A stretch of DNA of 64,000 bases from Nocardia brasiliensis (GCF_011801125.1 NZ_CP046171.1:372001-436000), one strand, 5' to 3'; shown: positions 37,372 through 46,729, counted from the first letter of the stretch. The notes: a model not told the origin generated them from the sequence alone. Numbers and translations are program-made.

Positions 37372-39813
37372 CTACACCTCGATCTGTGTCCGCAGCCGAC
37401 GATCGGCGAACGAGCGGCCCGCCTCGACCTTGTAGGCTCCGTGGATCGACCGCCATGCGTTCGCGTCCTCATCCCAGATCTGGAAAGCTCGCTCCGGCAG
37501 GGTGATCCGCGCTTCCACGGTTTCGCCGGGGTCGGCCTCCACGCGCGCGAACCCGGCCAGCCAACGGGCCGGGCGCACCGCCGAATCTGCCACTGGCGCC
37601 AGATAAACCTGCACGACCTCGCCGCCACGCCGGGAACCGGCGTTGCGCAGCCGCACGGTCACCGTCCTCGCGTCCCGCTCGATCGACTCGTATTCCCATG
37701 TGGTGTAACCGAATCCGTGCCCGAACGGGTAGGCCGGCGGGCGTCCCGCCCGCTCCCAGGCGCGGTAGCCGATGAATACGTCCTCCCGATAGACCAGTTC
37801 GCCGTCGGTCGGGGTGACCTCGGCGACCGGGCAATCGTCCAGTGCGACCGGCCAGGTGGTGGGCAGCCGTCCGCCCGGCTCGGTGCTGCCGAGCAGCACA
37901 TCGGCCAGCGCGGCCCCGCCCTGCTGGCCGGGGAACCAGCTCAGCAACACCGCCGAAACCTGTTCCCGCCAAGGCATTTCCACCGGCGAGCCGGCGTTGA
38001 CGACCACCACGGTGTGCGGGTTCACCGCCGCGACGCGGCTGACCAGCTCGTCCTGGCGGCCGGGCAGGCGCAGGTTCGTGCGATCGAAGCCCTCCGATTC
38101 CACCTGCTCGGTGGTGGCGACCACGACCACCGCGACATCCGCGGCGCGCGCCGCCTCGACGGCCTCGGCGATCAACTCGTCCGGGTCGCGCCTGGGCTCG
38201 GCGTGCCCGAGGGTGAAAAGAACGGCCTGGATGGGCATGTCGGCGAACTTCACGGGAGTGTGCGTCATCGTCACCTCGACCGGCGTGCCCGCGGTGAGCT
38301 CGACGGTGCCCCTGGTGACGGGGGTGCCGAAGAAGGCCTCGAAAGGATCTGAGCCGGTGAGTGTTTCGGTGCCGTCGAACACCACGGCATTGCCGACCGT
38401 CAACCGGAACTCGCCGATCCCCTTGGTGCCGAACGCGTGTGCGCCGGTCACCTCGGGCGTGAACGTGCCGCGCACCTCGACCGTGTGCAGGTCGGCGTAG
38501 GCGACGCCGTCGGGGAGCTCGCCCAGCCAGTTCACCATGCCGTTGGGCAGTGAGCTCTCGCCGAGCAGTGCGCCATCGGCGTCGAAAATGCGGGCGTGCA
38601 GGTCGAATCCGCGGTCGGCCGCGGACAGTTCGTCGCTCGGGGCGGCGCCGATCGCGTAGGTCAGCGCGCCGGGCGGCAGTGCGGCGGTGAGCCCGTCGAG
38701 CGGGGAGACCACCGACGCGGGGAACACGGTCGCCGATCCGCCGCCGAGGATGCGAGCGTCGCGGGCGGCCAGGCCGAGCAGCGCCACCTTCGTGCCATCC
38801 TGCGCGAGCGGCAGTGCGGGGTGCGCGCCCACCGGCTCGTTGCGCACCAAGACGAAACCGCGAGCGGCGATCTCGTGCGCCAGCGCGACACCGTCGATAT
38901 CGTCCGGCAGCAGGGCGACGGCGGGGTCGGCGCCGTCGAGCAGGCCCGCGCGCGCCGCCAGCCGCAGCACGTTGCGCACCGCGGCATCGACCGCCGCTGC
39001 CTCGACCGTGCCCGCGCGCACCGCCGCGGCGAGCGCCTCGCCGTAGACGCCGCGCGGACCCGGCATCGCCACATCGAGTCCGGCGGTGATCGCGGCGACC
39101 GTCGAGCGCGCGGCCATCCAGTCCGAGACCACGAAGCCGTCGAAACCCCATTCGCCGCGCAGTATTCCGGTGAGCAGCGCGCTGTGCTCGGTCATCGTGG
39201 TGCCGTTGACCTGGTTATAGGCGGCCATGATGCCCCACGGGCCTGCGTCGCGGACGATCGCCTCGAACGGCGCAAGATACAGTTCCCGCAATGCGCGCGC
39301 GGGCACCACATTGTTCACCGTGAAGCGGTCGGTCTCCGCGTCGTTGGCGACGAAATGTTTGACGGTGGTGCCGATTCCGCCGTCCTGCACGCCCCGGACA
39401 TAGCCGGTTCCGATCTGTCCGGTGAGGTACGGGTCCTCCGAGTAGCACTCGAAATGCCTGCCGCCGAGCGGGGATCGGTGCAGGTTCACGGTCGGCGCGA
39501 GCAGTACGTGCACGTTCTTGCGCCGCGCTTCCTGCGCCAGCAGCCTGCCCGCGCGCCGCGCCAGCTCCGGATCCCAGCTCGCGGCGAGGGCGGTCGGTGA
39601 CGGCAGCGCGATCGAGGGGTCGTCGGCCGTCCAATGCACCCCGCGCACCCCGATCGGTCCGTCCGACATCACCAGCGAACGCAGCCCGATCTCCGGCAGG
39701 GCGGGCAACGACCACATGTCCTGCCCCATCAGCAGTCGTGCCTTCGCGTCCAGATCGAGTTTGCCGAGGGCCGCCGCCACGACCTCCTCGCGTGCCGGAT
39801 CGAGCTGGGCCAT
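37372..39813 (-). CDS. glycoside hydrolase family 3 enzyme with PA14 domain, 813 aa
   Basis: An intracellular GH3 (beta-glucosidase or related) enzyme: the N-terminal barrel has LVMSDGPIGVRG, the KHFVANDAE block and the nucleophile Asp231 in GFDGFVVSDWMA. A PA14 domain is inserted (about residues 390-530, DLHARIFDADG...FTPEVTGAHAFG), followed by the second GH3 domain and a fibronectin-III-like end. PA14-containing GH3 enzymes often recognise branched or gentio-oligosaccharides. There is no signal peptide. ATG at 39813 with AAAGGAG nine bases upstream. It is downstream of a TetR regulator on the same strand, separated by 116 bases that include a palindrome at the regulator's stop codon. Confidence 0.9.
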   Translation of the reverse strand: MAQLDPAREEVVAAALGKLDLDAKARLLMGQDMWSLPALPEIGLRSLVMSDGPIGVRGVHWTADDPSIALPSPTALAASWDPELARRAGRLLAQEARRKNVHVLLAPTVNLHRSPLGGRHFECYSEDPYLTGQIGTGYVRGVQDGGIGTTVKHFVANDAETDRFTVNNVVPARALRELYLAPFEAIVRDAGPWGIMAAYNQVNGTTMTEHSALLTGILRGEWGFDGFVVSDWMAARSTVAAITAGLDVAMPGPRGVYGEALAAAVRAGTVEAAAVDAAVRNVLRLAARAGLLDGADPAVALLPDDIDGVALAHEIAARGFVLVRNEPVGAHPALPLAQDGTKVALLGLAARDARILGGGSATVFPASVVSPLDGLTAALPPGALTYAIGAAPSDELSAADRGFDLHARIFDADGALLGESSLPNGMVNWLGELPDGVAYADLHTVEVRGTFTPEVTGAHAFGTKGIGEFRLTVGNAVVFDGTETLTGSDPFEAFFGTPVTRGTVELTAGTPVEVTMTHTPVKFADMPIQAVLFTLGHAEPRRDPDELIAEAVEAARAADVAVVVVATTEQVESEGFDRTNLRLPGRQDELVSRVAAVNPHTVVVVNAGSPVEMPWREQVSAVLLSWFPGQQGGAALADVLLGSTEPGGRLPTTWPVALDDCPVAEVTPTDGELVYREDVFIGYRAWERAGRPPAYPFGHGFGYTTWEYESIERDARTVTVRLRNAGSRRGGEVVQVYLAPVADSAVRPARWLAGFARVEADPGETVEARITLPERAFQIWDEDANAWRSIHGAYKVEAGRSFADRRLRTQIEV

Positions 39814-39925
39814 GGTGAACTCCTTTGTCTCGCAATGACAGTGCGCGTGGCGGTCGGGGATCGCCGCGATCGCCACGACGGGCGGAGCATGCGGACGGCG
39901 CGGAGTGCGGACGATACCGCGGTGC

Positions 39926-39947
39926 TCACCTACTCAATAGTAGGTGA
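39926..39947. promoter_or_regulatory. perfect palindrome overlapping the TetR stop codon, candidate operator
   Basis: Arms TCACCTACT (39926-39934) and AGTAGGTGA (39939-39947) surround the spacer CAAT. The site overlaps the stop of the TetR gene (39930-39932) and lies about 113 bases upstream of the GH3 start. This is a good position for control of the glycosidase by its neighbour TetR. A role as a transcription-stop hairpin is less likely because no T run follows. Confidence 0.55.
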
Positions 39948-40574
39948 CGTTATCGTTTCGTTACCGTTCTCGCGGACCGCAGCGTCGGCCTCGGGCTCGA
40001 GCAGGGTGATGAAGTCCCGGAAGGAATGACCCATATCAACAGTCTGGGGGTCGAGCAGCCATTGCGTCTGTAAACCGTCCATCACCGCCAGCAGCAGCGG
40101 CGCCACCTGCTCCGGGGTGCGCCCGCCCGCGAGCCGCTCCCCGAATTCCGTGCGCAGCAGCTCGGCGACCTTCACCCTCGCGTTCGCGTACCGCTCGACG
40201 AAGTACGGCCGTGCCGGATGCTGTCCCGTCACGCTCTCGGCCGCGAGCGCGGTGAACGTCTGCACCACACCGGGGCGCAGCGCGTTGTACTCCACCAGCT
40301 GCGCGAGTGACGACAGCCGCGAGTTGGCCGCGGGCCCGGCCAGGAACGCCGCGGTATCCCACCGATCCCGCGCCTCCAGCACCGCCACCAGCAGTTCTTC
40401 CTTGCTCGGAAAATAATGCAGCAACCCGGGCTGGGTCAGCCCCACCCGCTCGGCCACCGCCGCCAGCGAAGCCCCCCGATACCCCCGCTCCGCGATCACC
40501 TCCCGTGCCGCCTCGAGAATCGCCTCTCGCCGCCGATCCGCCTGCGCCGCCCTGCCCCCACGTCCCTCAGTCAC
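39930..40574 (-). CDS. TetR/AcrR-family regulator, 214 aa
   Basis: The N-terminal helix-turn-helix REAILEAAREVIAERGYRGASLAAVAERVGLTQPGLLHYFPSKEELLVAVLEARDRWD is a canonical TetR DNA-binding region. The C-terminal helical domain has the TetR-like segment LRPGVVQTFTALAAESV. It lies upstream of the GH3 gene on the same strand and probably controls it, with a sugar-derived ligand as a possible effector. ATG 40574. This is inference from position. Confidence 0.87.
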   Translation of the reverse strand: MTEGRGGRAAQADRRREAILEAAREVIAERGYRGASLAAVAERVGLTQPGLLHYFPSKEELLVAVLEARDRWDTAAFLAGPAANSRLSSLAQLVEYNALRPGVVQTFTALAAESVTGQHPARPYFVERYANARVKVAELLRTEFGERLAGGRTPEQVAPLLLAVMDGLQTQWLLDPQTVDMGHSFRDFITLLEPEADAAVRENGNETITSPTIE

Positions 40575-40633
40575 CGCCCGAGCCTAATCCCGCCGTCCCG
40601 CTGTGCACTGATCTCGGCTGCGTAGTCGCGAAG

Positions 40634-40800
40634 GTGAACGAAGACCATGACACGATCGAGATCGTGTCGAAGGGGGAAATGCCGTGCTGATGTCCAAAGA
40701 GGACTACGACGCGTTGATCACAACTCGAGAGCATCGCGTCTTTTACAAGGTCATGCCGGACGAGCTGTGGATCGCCAAGGTCGGCAAGCGCTACGAATGA
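40634..40800 (+). pseudogene. remnant of a YefM/Phd antitoxin fused by deletion to a toxin tail
   Basis: The frame from 40634 reads VNEDHDTIEIVSKGEMP and then stops. A different frame from 40684 reads VLMSKEDYDALITTREHR. Joined across a one-base shift, these give the conserved core of YefM/Phd antitoxins (VNEDHD...EI.SK...VLMS..DYDAL). The following residues, VFYKVMPDELWIAKVGKRYE and then TGA at 40800, resemble the last strand of RelE/YoeB toxins. So a deletion has probably joined the antitoxin middle to the toxin end. The second frame alone could make a 36-residue peptide from ATG 40690. There is no intact partner nearby. Confidence 0.45.
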
Positions 40801-40848
40801 GGCCTGATAGCTTCGGGCGGAGTCTTGGTTGCTGATCGAGGAGTGGGT

Positions 40849-41340
40849 ATGGCTGGAACCGTTGGGGTGTCGGGGAGCGGGGCGGCGGGGCAGGGGGCCG
40901 TGCACGGGGAGCATTGCTTCGGGTGTGGGCCGCAGAATCTCGCGGGCGTCGCGATGGCGGTGGAGCTGGTCGAGAACGGGGTCATCGGCAGTTGCACGTT
41001 CGATGAGCGGCACCAGGGCGCGCCCGGGCTGGCGCACGGCGGGATCGTCGCCGCCGTCCTGGACGAGGCGTCCGGCAGCGTGCCCACCCGCAACGGCATC
41101 CCGGCGGTCACCGCCAAACTCGCGGTGAACTACCGCAAGCCCGCACCGCTGCATCGCCCGATGCGCGTCAGCGCCACCCTGGATAGGCGCGAAGGCGACC
41201 GCAAACTGCACATCACCGCCCGTCTCGAACTAGACGGCGAACTCATCGCCGAATCCGACGCCATGTTCATCATCGTCCCCGCCGAGCACTTCCGCACCCA
41301 CGGCGCCAAGGAGGGCGAACTCCCCTTCCTCGGCGTATAA
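40849..41340 (+). CDS. PaaI-family hotdog thioesterase, 163 aa
   Basis: A single hotdog fold: a catalytic-loop candidate is HQGAPGLAHGGIVAAVLDEASG, where the HGG motif marks the PaaI family, followed by the conserved strand KLAVNYRKPAPLHRPM. The N-terminal HCFGCGPQNLAGVAM carries a Cys pair typical of one acyl-CoA-thioesterase subgroup. It hydrolyses acyl-CoA of unknown chain. ATG 40849 has GAGGAG six bases upstream. The gene is not in an obvious operon. Confidence 0.85.
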   Translation: MAGTVGVSGSGAAGQGAVHGEHCFGCGPQNLAGVAMAVELVENGVIGSCTFDERHQGAPGLAHGGIVAAVLDEASGSVPTRNGIPAVTAKLAVNYRKPAPLHRPMRVSATLDRREGDRKLHITARLELDGELIAESDAMFIIVPAEHFRTHGAKEGELPFLGV

Positions 41341-41364
41341 GCGCACGCGTGCCACGGCCACGCC

Positions 41365-41943
41365 CTATGAAAACCCCTGTGCCGCTACCGCTTCGGCGAA
41401 CCGCGGGTGCGCGACGAGAACAATCGCCGTATCGCCGACGATCGGTCGCACGCGAACATACCTGCTCGCCCGATCAAAAGCCGCGCACGCCACCGCGATC
41501 AGCCCCGGAAACCAGACCGGAATAAAAGCCACACCCACCACCGGTGACCTCGGCGGAGTCAGTAACCCGAGGAACCCGCCCACGAGCAGAACTACCAGCG
41601 GCACCGCCCCAGCCAACACCAGCACAAGACCCACCACCCGAAGTGCCCGCCACTGTCGGACGCACCGCCCACACACCGGCCACTCCGCGGTGAGTTCCGT
41701 TGCCGTGGACGGCGGCACCCGCCGCAGCCTGCGCAGCCCCCAGGCAGCAGCCGACCCGAATGTGGTTTGCACTCGAACTCTGTTGTCCCAGTGGAACCGC
41801 ACCACCCCGCGCCGCCGCTCAACCTCCGCCTCCCCATGCCGACTACAAACCCCAGGCAACGGCCGACACAACCCCAACACCCCACCTTCCCCCCGAACCC
41901 CGACAGTCACTTCCCGTGTTACTCGATGCATCCGTACCGCCAT
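41365..41943 (-). CDS. membrane protein with paired Cys motifs, 192 aa
   Basis: The N-terminal half has the segment PLPGVCSRHGEAEV, and later TAEWPVCGRCVRQWRALR. These Cys/His pairs could hold a metal. Two hydrophobic stretches follow (VVGLVLVLAGAVPLVVLLVGGFLGLL and VVGVAFIPVWFPGLIAVACAAF) and then a cytoplasmic tail RASRYVRVRPIVGDTAIVLVAHPRFAEAVA. The same plan occurs in the broken gene at 52515-53192, so this is a small paralogous family. ATG 41943 is preceded by GGAGGT at six bases. Function unknown; no family recognised. Confidence 0.75.
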   Translation of the reverse strand: MAVRMHRVTREVTVGVRGEGGVLGLCRPLPGVCSRHGEAEVERRRGVVRFHWDNRVRVQTTFGSAAAWGLRRLRRVPPSTATELTAEWPVCGRCVRQWRALRVVGLVLVLAGAVPLVVLLVGGFLGLLTPPRSPVVGVAFIPVWFPGLIAVACAAFDRASRYVRVRPIVGDTAIVLVAHPRFAEAVAAQGFS

Positions 41944-42042
41944 CGAAGCACCTCCAAACCCTCGGTGACGAGCCACCTCTCGGTCGACCCGCTTCTCGAG
42001 CTTGGACGCACGGGGCTGTCGGACGGTTCCGGTCGGAGGGAA

Positions 42043-42963
42043 TCAGCGGAGATGGGTTAGGGCGAGTTTGGTGGTGGCGGCTACCAGGTCGTTGCTGGGG
42101 TCGGCGGTTTCGGTGGGTTTGCGGGTTTGGATGGCGATGACGATGGGGGACTGGTTGCCCTCGGGCCAGGTGACGGCGACATCGTTGGCCATGCCGTAGG
42201 AGCCGGTGCCGGTTTTGTCGCCGGTGCTCCATCCGGCGGGCAGGCCGGCGCGAATTCGCTTGTCGCCGGTGGTGTTCGCCTTCAGCCACTTGGTGAGTTG
42301 GTCGCGCTCGGGGGCGCCGAGCGCGTCGCCGACGACGAGGGCGCGGTAGGCGGCGGCGAGCGCGGCCGGTGTGGTGGTGTCACGTTCGTCGTCGGGGTAG
42401 GCGGTATTGAGGTCGGGTTCCCAGCGGTCGAGGCGACCGACCTGATCGCCGATGGTGCGCAGGAAGTCGGTAAGCCCTTGTGGCCCACCGAGTTCGCGCA
42501 GCAGCAGGTTGCCCGCGGTGTTGTCGCTCTGGGTGATCGCGGCGTCGGCGATCTGCGCGATGGTCATGCCCTCGGCCACTTTGGCGCCGGTCACCGGCGA
42601 GTAGTCGACGAGGTTGGCTTCGGTGTAGTGGATGACGCGATCGAAGTATCCGGTGTCCAGTGGATGGGCTTTCAACAGCGCCGCGGCGGCCAACCCTTTG
42701 AAGGTGGACAGGAACGGGAAGCGCTGATCGGCCCGGTTGGTCACCGTCTTGCCGCTGCCGGTGTCGACGGCGAACAGCCCGACCTGGGCACCGTACTGCT
42801 GTTCCAGCGCGCTCAGTTCGGCGGCGGGCGCCACGGCCTGGGTGCTGACCGGTGATGATTCGGTGGATGCCGCCGGGGAGTCGGTGCCGCAACCGGCGAG
42901 CAGCGGTAGGACCAGCGCGGCGGTGGCCAGCACCAACCGGGTATCACGTGTGAACCGAATCAT
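42043..42963 (-). CDS. class A beta-lactamase
   Basis: A 306-residue serine beta-lactamase with a lipoprotein signal (LVLPLLAGC). The active-site motifs are all present: STFK (Ser70 and Lys73), SDN, the omega-loop EPDLN with Glu166, and KTG. The sequence belongs to the group of Nocardia enzymes such as FAR and AST, which hydrolyse penicillins and some cephalosporins outside the membrane. No ampR- or blaI-like regulator is beside it, so expression may be constitutive. ATG 42963. A few bases upstream lies a short gap to the catalase terminator. Confidence 0.95.
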   Translation of the reverse strand: MIRFTRDTRLVLATAALVLPLLAGCGTDSPAASTESSPVSTQAVAPAAELSALEQQYGAQVGLFAVDTGSGKTVTNRADQRFPFLSTFKGLAAAALLKAHPLDTGYFDRVIHYTEANLVDYSPVTGAKVAEGMTIAQIADAAITQSDNTAGNLLLRELGGPQGLTDFLRTIGDQVGRLDRWEPDLNTAYPDDERDTTTPAALAAAYRALVVGDALGAPERDQLTKWLKANTTGDKRIRAGLPAGWSTGDKTGTGSYGMANDVAVTWPEGNQSPIVIAIQTRKPTETADPSNDLVAATTKLALTHLR

Positions 42964-43030
42964 CCCACTACTTTTCCAGTCGGGTGATCATCCGGCAACC
43001 GTGACTGTGGTCCGCTTGACCTGCGGCGAC

Positions 43031-43064
43031 GGTCGCGGGATGCGGCTGTGCGCATCCCGCGACC
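43031..43064 (-). terminator. terminator hairpin downstream of katA
   Basis: A 14-base perfect stem (43031-43044 with 43051-43064) surrounds a six-base loop. It lies 18 bases past the catalase stop on the minus strand. No T run follows, as is common in actinobacteria. Confidence 0.75.
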
Positions 43065-43082
43065 CATGAATCACGGTGTCGC

Positions 43083-44570
43083 TCAGCCCTGTGCGGGCGG
43101 CGGTGTCGGCGCGCCGTCGAGCCCGGCGCGCACGCCTTCCTCGATCCGCTTGCCGATCTCGGGGTCCACGTTCGTCCAGTATTCGAAGACCCGGCTCAGC
43201 ACCGGTTCCCGCACGCCGCCGAGTACGTGCCCGACGACGTTACTCACCAAGCGATCCCGCTGCTCATCGTTGAAGACTTCGCGCACCAGGGTGCCCGCCT
43301 GGGTGAAGTCACCGTCCTCGGCGTGCTCGATGTACCCGGCCCGCACCATGGTCGGTTCGAAATCCCAGAGTCCGCCGTCGGGTGCCTGTGCCGGGTCGGC
43401 GTGCGGCCCGCCGAACGAATTCGGCGCGTACACAGGCACATTCGCGTCGTTGTAGAAGTACCGCATGGCGCCCTCCTTGGAATAGGAGTTCACTTCCGCG
43501 GCCCGCGGCAGGTTGGGCGGCAGCTGCGCGTAGTTGGTACCGATCCGGTAGCGGTGCGCGTCCGCATACGCGAACACCCGGCCGAGCAGCATCTTGTCGG
43601 GCGAAAAGCCGATGCCGGGAACGACATTCGACGGTTCGAAGGCGGCCTGCTCGATATCGACGAAGTAGTTGCCCGGGTTGCGGTTGAGCGTCCACTTGCC
43701 GACCTCGATCAGCGGGTAGTCCTTGTGCGACCACACCTTGGTCAGGTCGAACGGGTTGAATCGGTAGTTCTCGGCCTCGGCGACCGGCATCACCTGCACG
43801 TGCAGCGTCCAGCTGGGGAAATCGCCGCGTTCGATCGCGTCCCACAGATCCTTGCGGTGGTAGTCGGCGTTCTCGCCGGCGATCCGGTCCGCCTCGGCCT
43901 GGGTCAGGTAGTCGATGCCCTGATCGGTCTTGAAGTGGTATTTCACCCAGAAGCGTTCGCCCGCGGCGTTGATCCACTGATAGGTGTGCGAACCGTAGCC
44001 GTTCATGTGCCGGTAGGTCTTCGGGATGCCGCGATCGCCCATCAACCAGGTCACCTGATGCGCGGTTTCCGGACGCAGCGTCCAGAAGTCCCACTGCATG
44101 TTGTGATCGCGAAGTCCGTTGCCGGGCAAGCGCTTCTGTGACCGGATGAAGTCGGGGAACTTGATCGGGTCCTTGATGAAGAAGACCGGGGTGTTGTTGC
44201 CGACCAGGTCGTAGTTGCCGTCCTCGGTGTAGAACTTCACCGCGAAACCCCGTGGGTCGCGCCAGGTGTCGGGGCTGCCCTGCTCGCCTGCGACGGTGGA
44301 GAACCGGACCAGCGATTCGGTGCGCGCACCCGGCTGGAAGAGCTTGGCCTTGGTGTAGCGGCTGACGTCGTTGGTGACGACCAGCTCGCCGTAGGCGCCC
44401 GCGCCCTTGGCGTGCACGATCCGCTCCGGCACCCGTTCCCGGTTGAACTGGGCGAGCTTCTCGATCAAATAGTGGTCGTGCAGCAGGATCGGGCCCTGGG
44501 TGCCCGCGGTGAGCGATTCGTTGTCGCTCTCTACCGGAATGCCGGTGTTCGTCGTTGTCGGCTTGGTCAT
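43083..44570 (-). CDS. katA: catalase
   Basis: A 495-residue monofunctional haem catalase. The catalytic His is in [22 protein letters not shown]. The Asn is in [39 protein letters not shown], and the haem-ligand Tyr is in [17 protein letters not shown]. Length matches the small-subunit clade III type. It removes hydrogen peroxide in the cytoplasm. The gene follows a Fur-family gene on the same strand with a 58-base gap; fur-catalase operons in actinobacteria are peroxide responsive. ATG 44570. Confidence 0.96.
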   Translation of the reverse strand: MTKPTTTNTGIPVESDNESLTAGTQGPILLHDHYLIEKLAQFNRERVPERIVHAKGAGAYGELVVTNDVSRYTKAKLFQPGARTESLVRFSTVAGEQGSPDTWRDPRGFAVKFYTEDGNYDLVGNNTPVFFIKDPIKFPDFIRSQKRLPGNGLRDHNMQWDFWTLRPETAHQVTWLMGDRGIPKTYRHMNGYGSHTYQWINAAGERFWVKYHFKTDQGIDYLTQAEADRIAGENADYHRKDLWDAIERGDFPSWTLHVQVMPVAEAENYRFNPFDLTKVWSHKDYPLIEVGKWTLNRNPGNYFVDIEQAAFEPSNVVPGIGFSPDKMLLGRVFAYADAHRYRIGTNYAQLPPNLPRAAEVNSYSKEGAMRYFYNDANVPVYAPNSFGGPHADPAQAPDGGLWDFEPTMVRAGYIEHAEDGDFTQAGTLVREVFNDEQRDRLVSNVVGHVLGGVREPVLSRVFEYWTNVDPEIGKRIEEGVRAGLDGAPTPPPAQG

Positions 44571-44628
44571 GTCGAAGCCTCCTCGTTGGTACGAATGTCC
44601 CGGGGGTGGGCTGTCCCCCGGGGCTCGA

Positions 44629-45069
44629 TCAAGATTGCTGCCGCGCCTGGGTACGGCATTGCGGGCACAAGCCCCAGAAAACGACCTCGGCCTCGTCGAT
44701 CGCGAACCCGTGGGTGTCGTCGGGCGTCAGGCACGGGGCTGCGCCCACGGCACAGTCGATGTCCACGACCGTGCCGCAGCTGCGGCACACCAGGTGGTGA
44801 TGGTTGTCTCCGGCGCGGGTCTCGTACAGCGCCGCCGACCCGGCGGGCTCGATCCGGCGCAGGATCCCGGCTTTGACGCAGGCGCGCAGGACGTCGTAGA
44901 CGGCCTGGGTGGAAACCGAGCCCAGCGCCTGCCGGACGGTGGCGGCCACGCGATCCGCGTCGGTATGCGGTGCGGCCGCGACCGCGTCCAACACCGCGAT
45001 CCGCGGGGCGGTGACCCGCAGACCGGCCGCACGCAGCTGCGCTTTGGCGTCGGTGTGGTTGGTGTGCAT
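44629..45069 (-). CDS. Fur-family regulator (peroxide/iron type), 146 aa
   Basis: A winged helix starts [39 protein letters not shown]. The metal sites include the His cluster [17 protein letters not shown] and the structural zinc pair CPQC at the end. The position beside katA matches FurA or CatR-type regulators that repress catalase until peroxide or loss of iron releases them. ATG 45069. A promoter with TTGACT and GAGTAT ends seven bases upstream, so the transcript may start at the ATG. Confidence 0.9.
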   Translation of the reverse strand: MHTNHTDAKAQLRAAGLRVTAPRIAVLDAVAAAPHTDADRVAATVRQALGSVSTQAVYDVLRACVKAGILRRIEPAGSAALYETRAGDNHHHLVCRSCGTVVDIDCAVGAAPCLTPDDTHGFAIDEAEVVFWGLCPQCRTQARQQS

Positions 45070-45076
45070 GTCACCA

Positions 45077-45105
45077 ATACTCCCCGCTTTTCTGGAATGA
45101 GTCAA
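45077..45105 (-). promoter_or_regulatory. promoter of the fur-katA operon
   Basis: On the minus strand TTGACT (45105-45100) and GAGTAT (45082-45077) are 17 bases apart. The -10 ends seven bases before the ATG at 45069, suggesting a leaderless transcript. AT-rich sequence between the boxes would suit a Fur-type operator. Confidence 0.55.
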
Positions 45106-45123
45106 GAAAAGGAGTTCTGGATC

Positions 45124-45324
45124 ATGCTCGGAATACTTCCGGGCCGGTGCTCGTTGATCACCACTGTCGGCGTCCGGACAGCCCCGGGCCTCACCCTTCG
45201 TCGCCGCGTGCGACCACTCGCCGAGAGGCGCTTGTGGGACGTCGACCCGAGTCGTGACGCTGGCGTGGCGTCCGGCGACTCAGCGCCGCCAGGTCGTAGA
45301 CCTGGCGGCGTTTGTGGTTTCTGA
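45124..45324 (+). CDS. short reading frame with ribosome site, doubtful, 66 aa
   Basis: The only reason to list this is the good AAGGAG nine bases upstream of the ATG and the strong terminator inside its 3' end. The protein (MLGILPGRCSLITTVGVRT at the start, then arginine-rich) has no recognisable fold, and codon bias is weak. It lies in the otherwise empty 307-base gap between fur and the first serine hydrolase. It may instead be a non-coding transcript or a leader. Confidence 0.2.
   Translation: MLGILPGRCSLITTVGVRTAPGLTLRRRVRPLAERRLWDVDPSRDAGVASGDSAPPGRRPGGVCGF
45284..45320 (+). terminator. strong rho-independent terminator
   Basis: A 12-base perfect stem (CGCCGCCAGGTC at 45284-45295 with 45299-45310) has a GTA loop and is followed by TTTGTGGTTT. 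No certain gene on the plus strand ends here, so it either ends a short transcript or insulates the serine hydrolase gene from readthrough. Confidence 0.8.
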
Positions 45325-45364
45325 CGCGCCGGGCCGGCTGGCCCGATCCTGGAGAGTGCGACGA

Positions 45365-45370
45365 TAGCCT
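45365..45370 (+). promoter_or_regulatory. -10 box of serine hydrolase copy 1
   Basis: TAGCCT fits TANNNT and lies six bases before the ATG at 45377. The corresponding sequence TAACCT lies at a similar distance before copy 2, so the promoter was duplicated together with the gene. Confidence 0.5.
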
Positions 45371-45376
45371 CTGCGC

Positions 45377-46729
45377 ATGGGGCGATGCAGTGGGTTGCTG
45401 ATCGGGTTCGCCACGCTGGCACTGGTGGCCGGCAATGTCTTCACCGGCACCGCGCAGGCGGCCCCCGACCGTGCGGCCGGCGACGTGCGCTGCGCGGTGC
45501 AGTCCGGTCGCGAGTTCGCCCGCGCCGAACCCGAACAGGTCGGCCTGGACCGCGACAAGCTCGCCGACGCGCTGACCTTCGCCGCTACCCGCGCCCGCTT
45601 CAACGTGCAGGTGTTCCGGCACAACTGTTTGATCGGAGAGGGCCCGACGAACGCCCAGACCGGCAACGTCGCGTGGAACATCTGGAGCTCGACCAAGAGC
45701 ATCGTCTCGCTACTGGCCGGAATCGCCTGGGACCGTGGCGAACTCGACCTCGACGCGCCGATCGATCGGTATCTGCCCGCCGGTCTCGGCGACGCCGAGC
45801 ACCGCGCGATCACGGTGGAGAACCTGCTCACCGAGTCCTCCGGCATGCGGGTCGGCGCGCTCACCGAGGGCATCACCGGCGTGATTCCGATCGACCCGAA
45901 CAGCGCGGTGCAGGCCTTGGGCATGCCGCTGGACTACTCGCCGGGCACCACGTTCCGTTACAGCCAGCGCAACGTCGACCTGCTCACCTACGTCATGGAG
46001 CTGGCGGTCGGCGAACCGTTGCAGCAGTTCGCTCAGCGTGAGCTGTTCGATCCGCTCGGCATCGAACGCGGCGACTATTACTGGGCGCGCGACCGTGCCG
46101 GGCACACCTACGGGTACGCCCATTTGATGATTCCGCCGAACGACTTCGCCAAGCTCGGCTTGCTGGTGAGCAACGACGGACGGTGGGGGACAGAACAGAT
46201 CGTCTCCGCGGAGTACCTGCGCGCGGCCCTGCGCCCGTCGCGGCCGAACGAATGCTACGGCTACCTGTTCTGGCTCGGCCCCGAGTGCGCGGCACCGCTC
46301 TACAACGTGCCCGAGGACATCTTCATGATGGACGGCCTCGGCATGCAGAACGTCTTCGGCATTCCCAGCCTGGATTTGACGGTGGTCTGGACCGGCTTCT
46401 TCGGCAACAAGAGCAGCGGCGGGCTGACCGGCACCCTGCAGAATCAGGCGGAGCTGCCCTACGAGTTCTTCCGGAAACTCTTCGCCGCCTTCCACGATCG
46501 ACCGATGCCGGACCTCGGCCCGTTCGTCGAGCCGCCGGTGCGCCTCGACCCCCGCAGCTACGTCGACCCGGACATCCTGCTCGCGGTGTTCGGCATCGGC
46601 CCGAACGCCTACCCGGGGTGCAACGTCTTCTCCTGTCTGGACTATCCACTGGCCCCGCCCTTTTGGGATACCGCGCCGGGCTGCGCGATTCTGCTGTGCG
46701 TCGGCCCGGGTGCGCCGGGAATTCGCTGA
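45377..46729 (+). CDS. secreted serine beta-lactamase-like hydrolase, copy 1, 450 aa
   Basis: A signal peptide (CSGLLIGFATLALVAGNVFTGTAQAA) leads into a class C beta-lactamase-fold hydrolase. The active Ser and Lys are in WSSTKSIVSLL and the Tyr in FRYSQRNVDLL. The C-terminus carries GCNVFSCLD and GCAILLCVG, two Cys pairs likely forming disulfides. Family members act as D-aminopeptidases, esterases or transpeptidase relatives, and antibiotic hydrolysis cannot be assumed. The -10 TAGCCT (45365-45370) ends six bases before the ATG, indicating a leaderless mRNA. A second copy follows after 66 bases. Confidence 0.88.
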   Translation: MGRCSGLLIGFATLALVAGNVFTGTAQAAPDRAAGDVRCAVQSGREFARAEPEQVGLDRDKLADALTFAATRARFNVQVFRHNCLIGEGPTNAQTGNVAWNIWSSTKSIVSLLAGIAWDRGELDLDAPIDRYLPAGLGDAEHRAITVENLLTESSGMRVGALTEGITGVIPIDPNSAVQALGMPLDYSPGTTFRYSQRNVDLLTYVMELAVGEPLQQFAQRELFDPLGIERGDYYWARDRAGHTYGYAHLMIPPNDFAKLGLLVSNDGRWGTEQIVSAEYLRAALRPSRPNECYGYLFWLGPECAAPLYNVPEDIFMMDGLGMQNVFGIPSLDLTVVWTGFFGNKSSGGLTGTLQNQAELPYEFFRKLFAAFHDRPMPDLGPFVEPPVRLDPRSYVDPDILLAVFGIGPNAYPGCNVFSCLDYPLAPPFWDTAPGCAILLCVGPGAPGIR

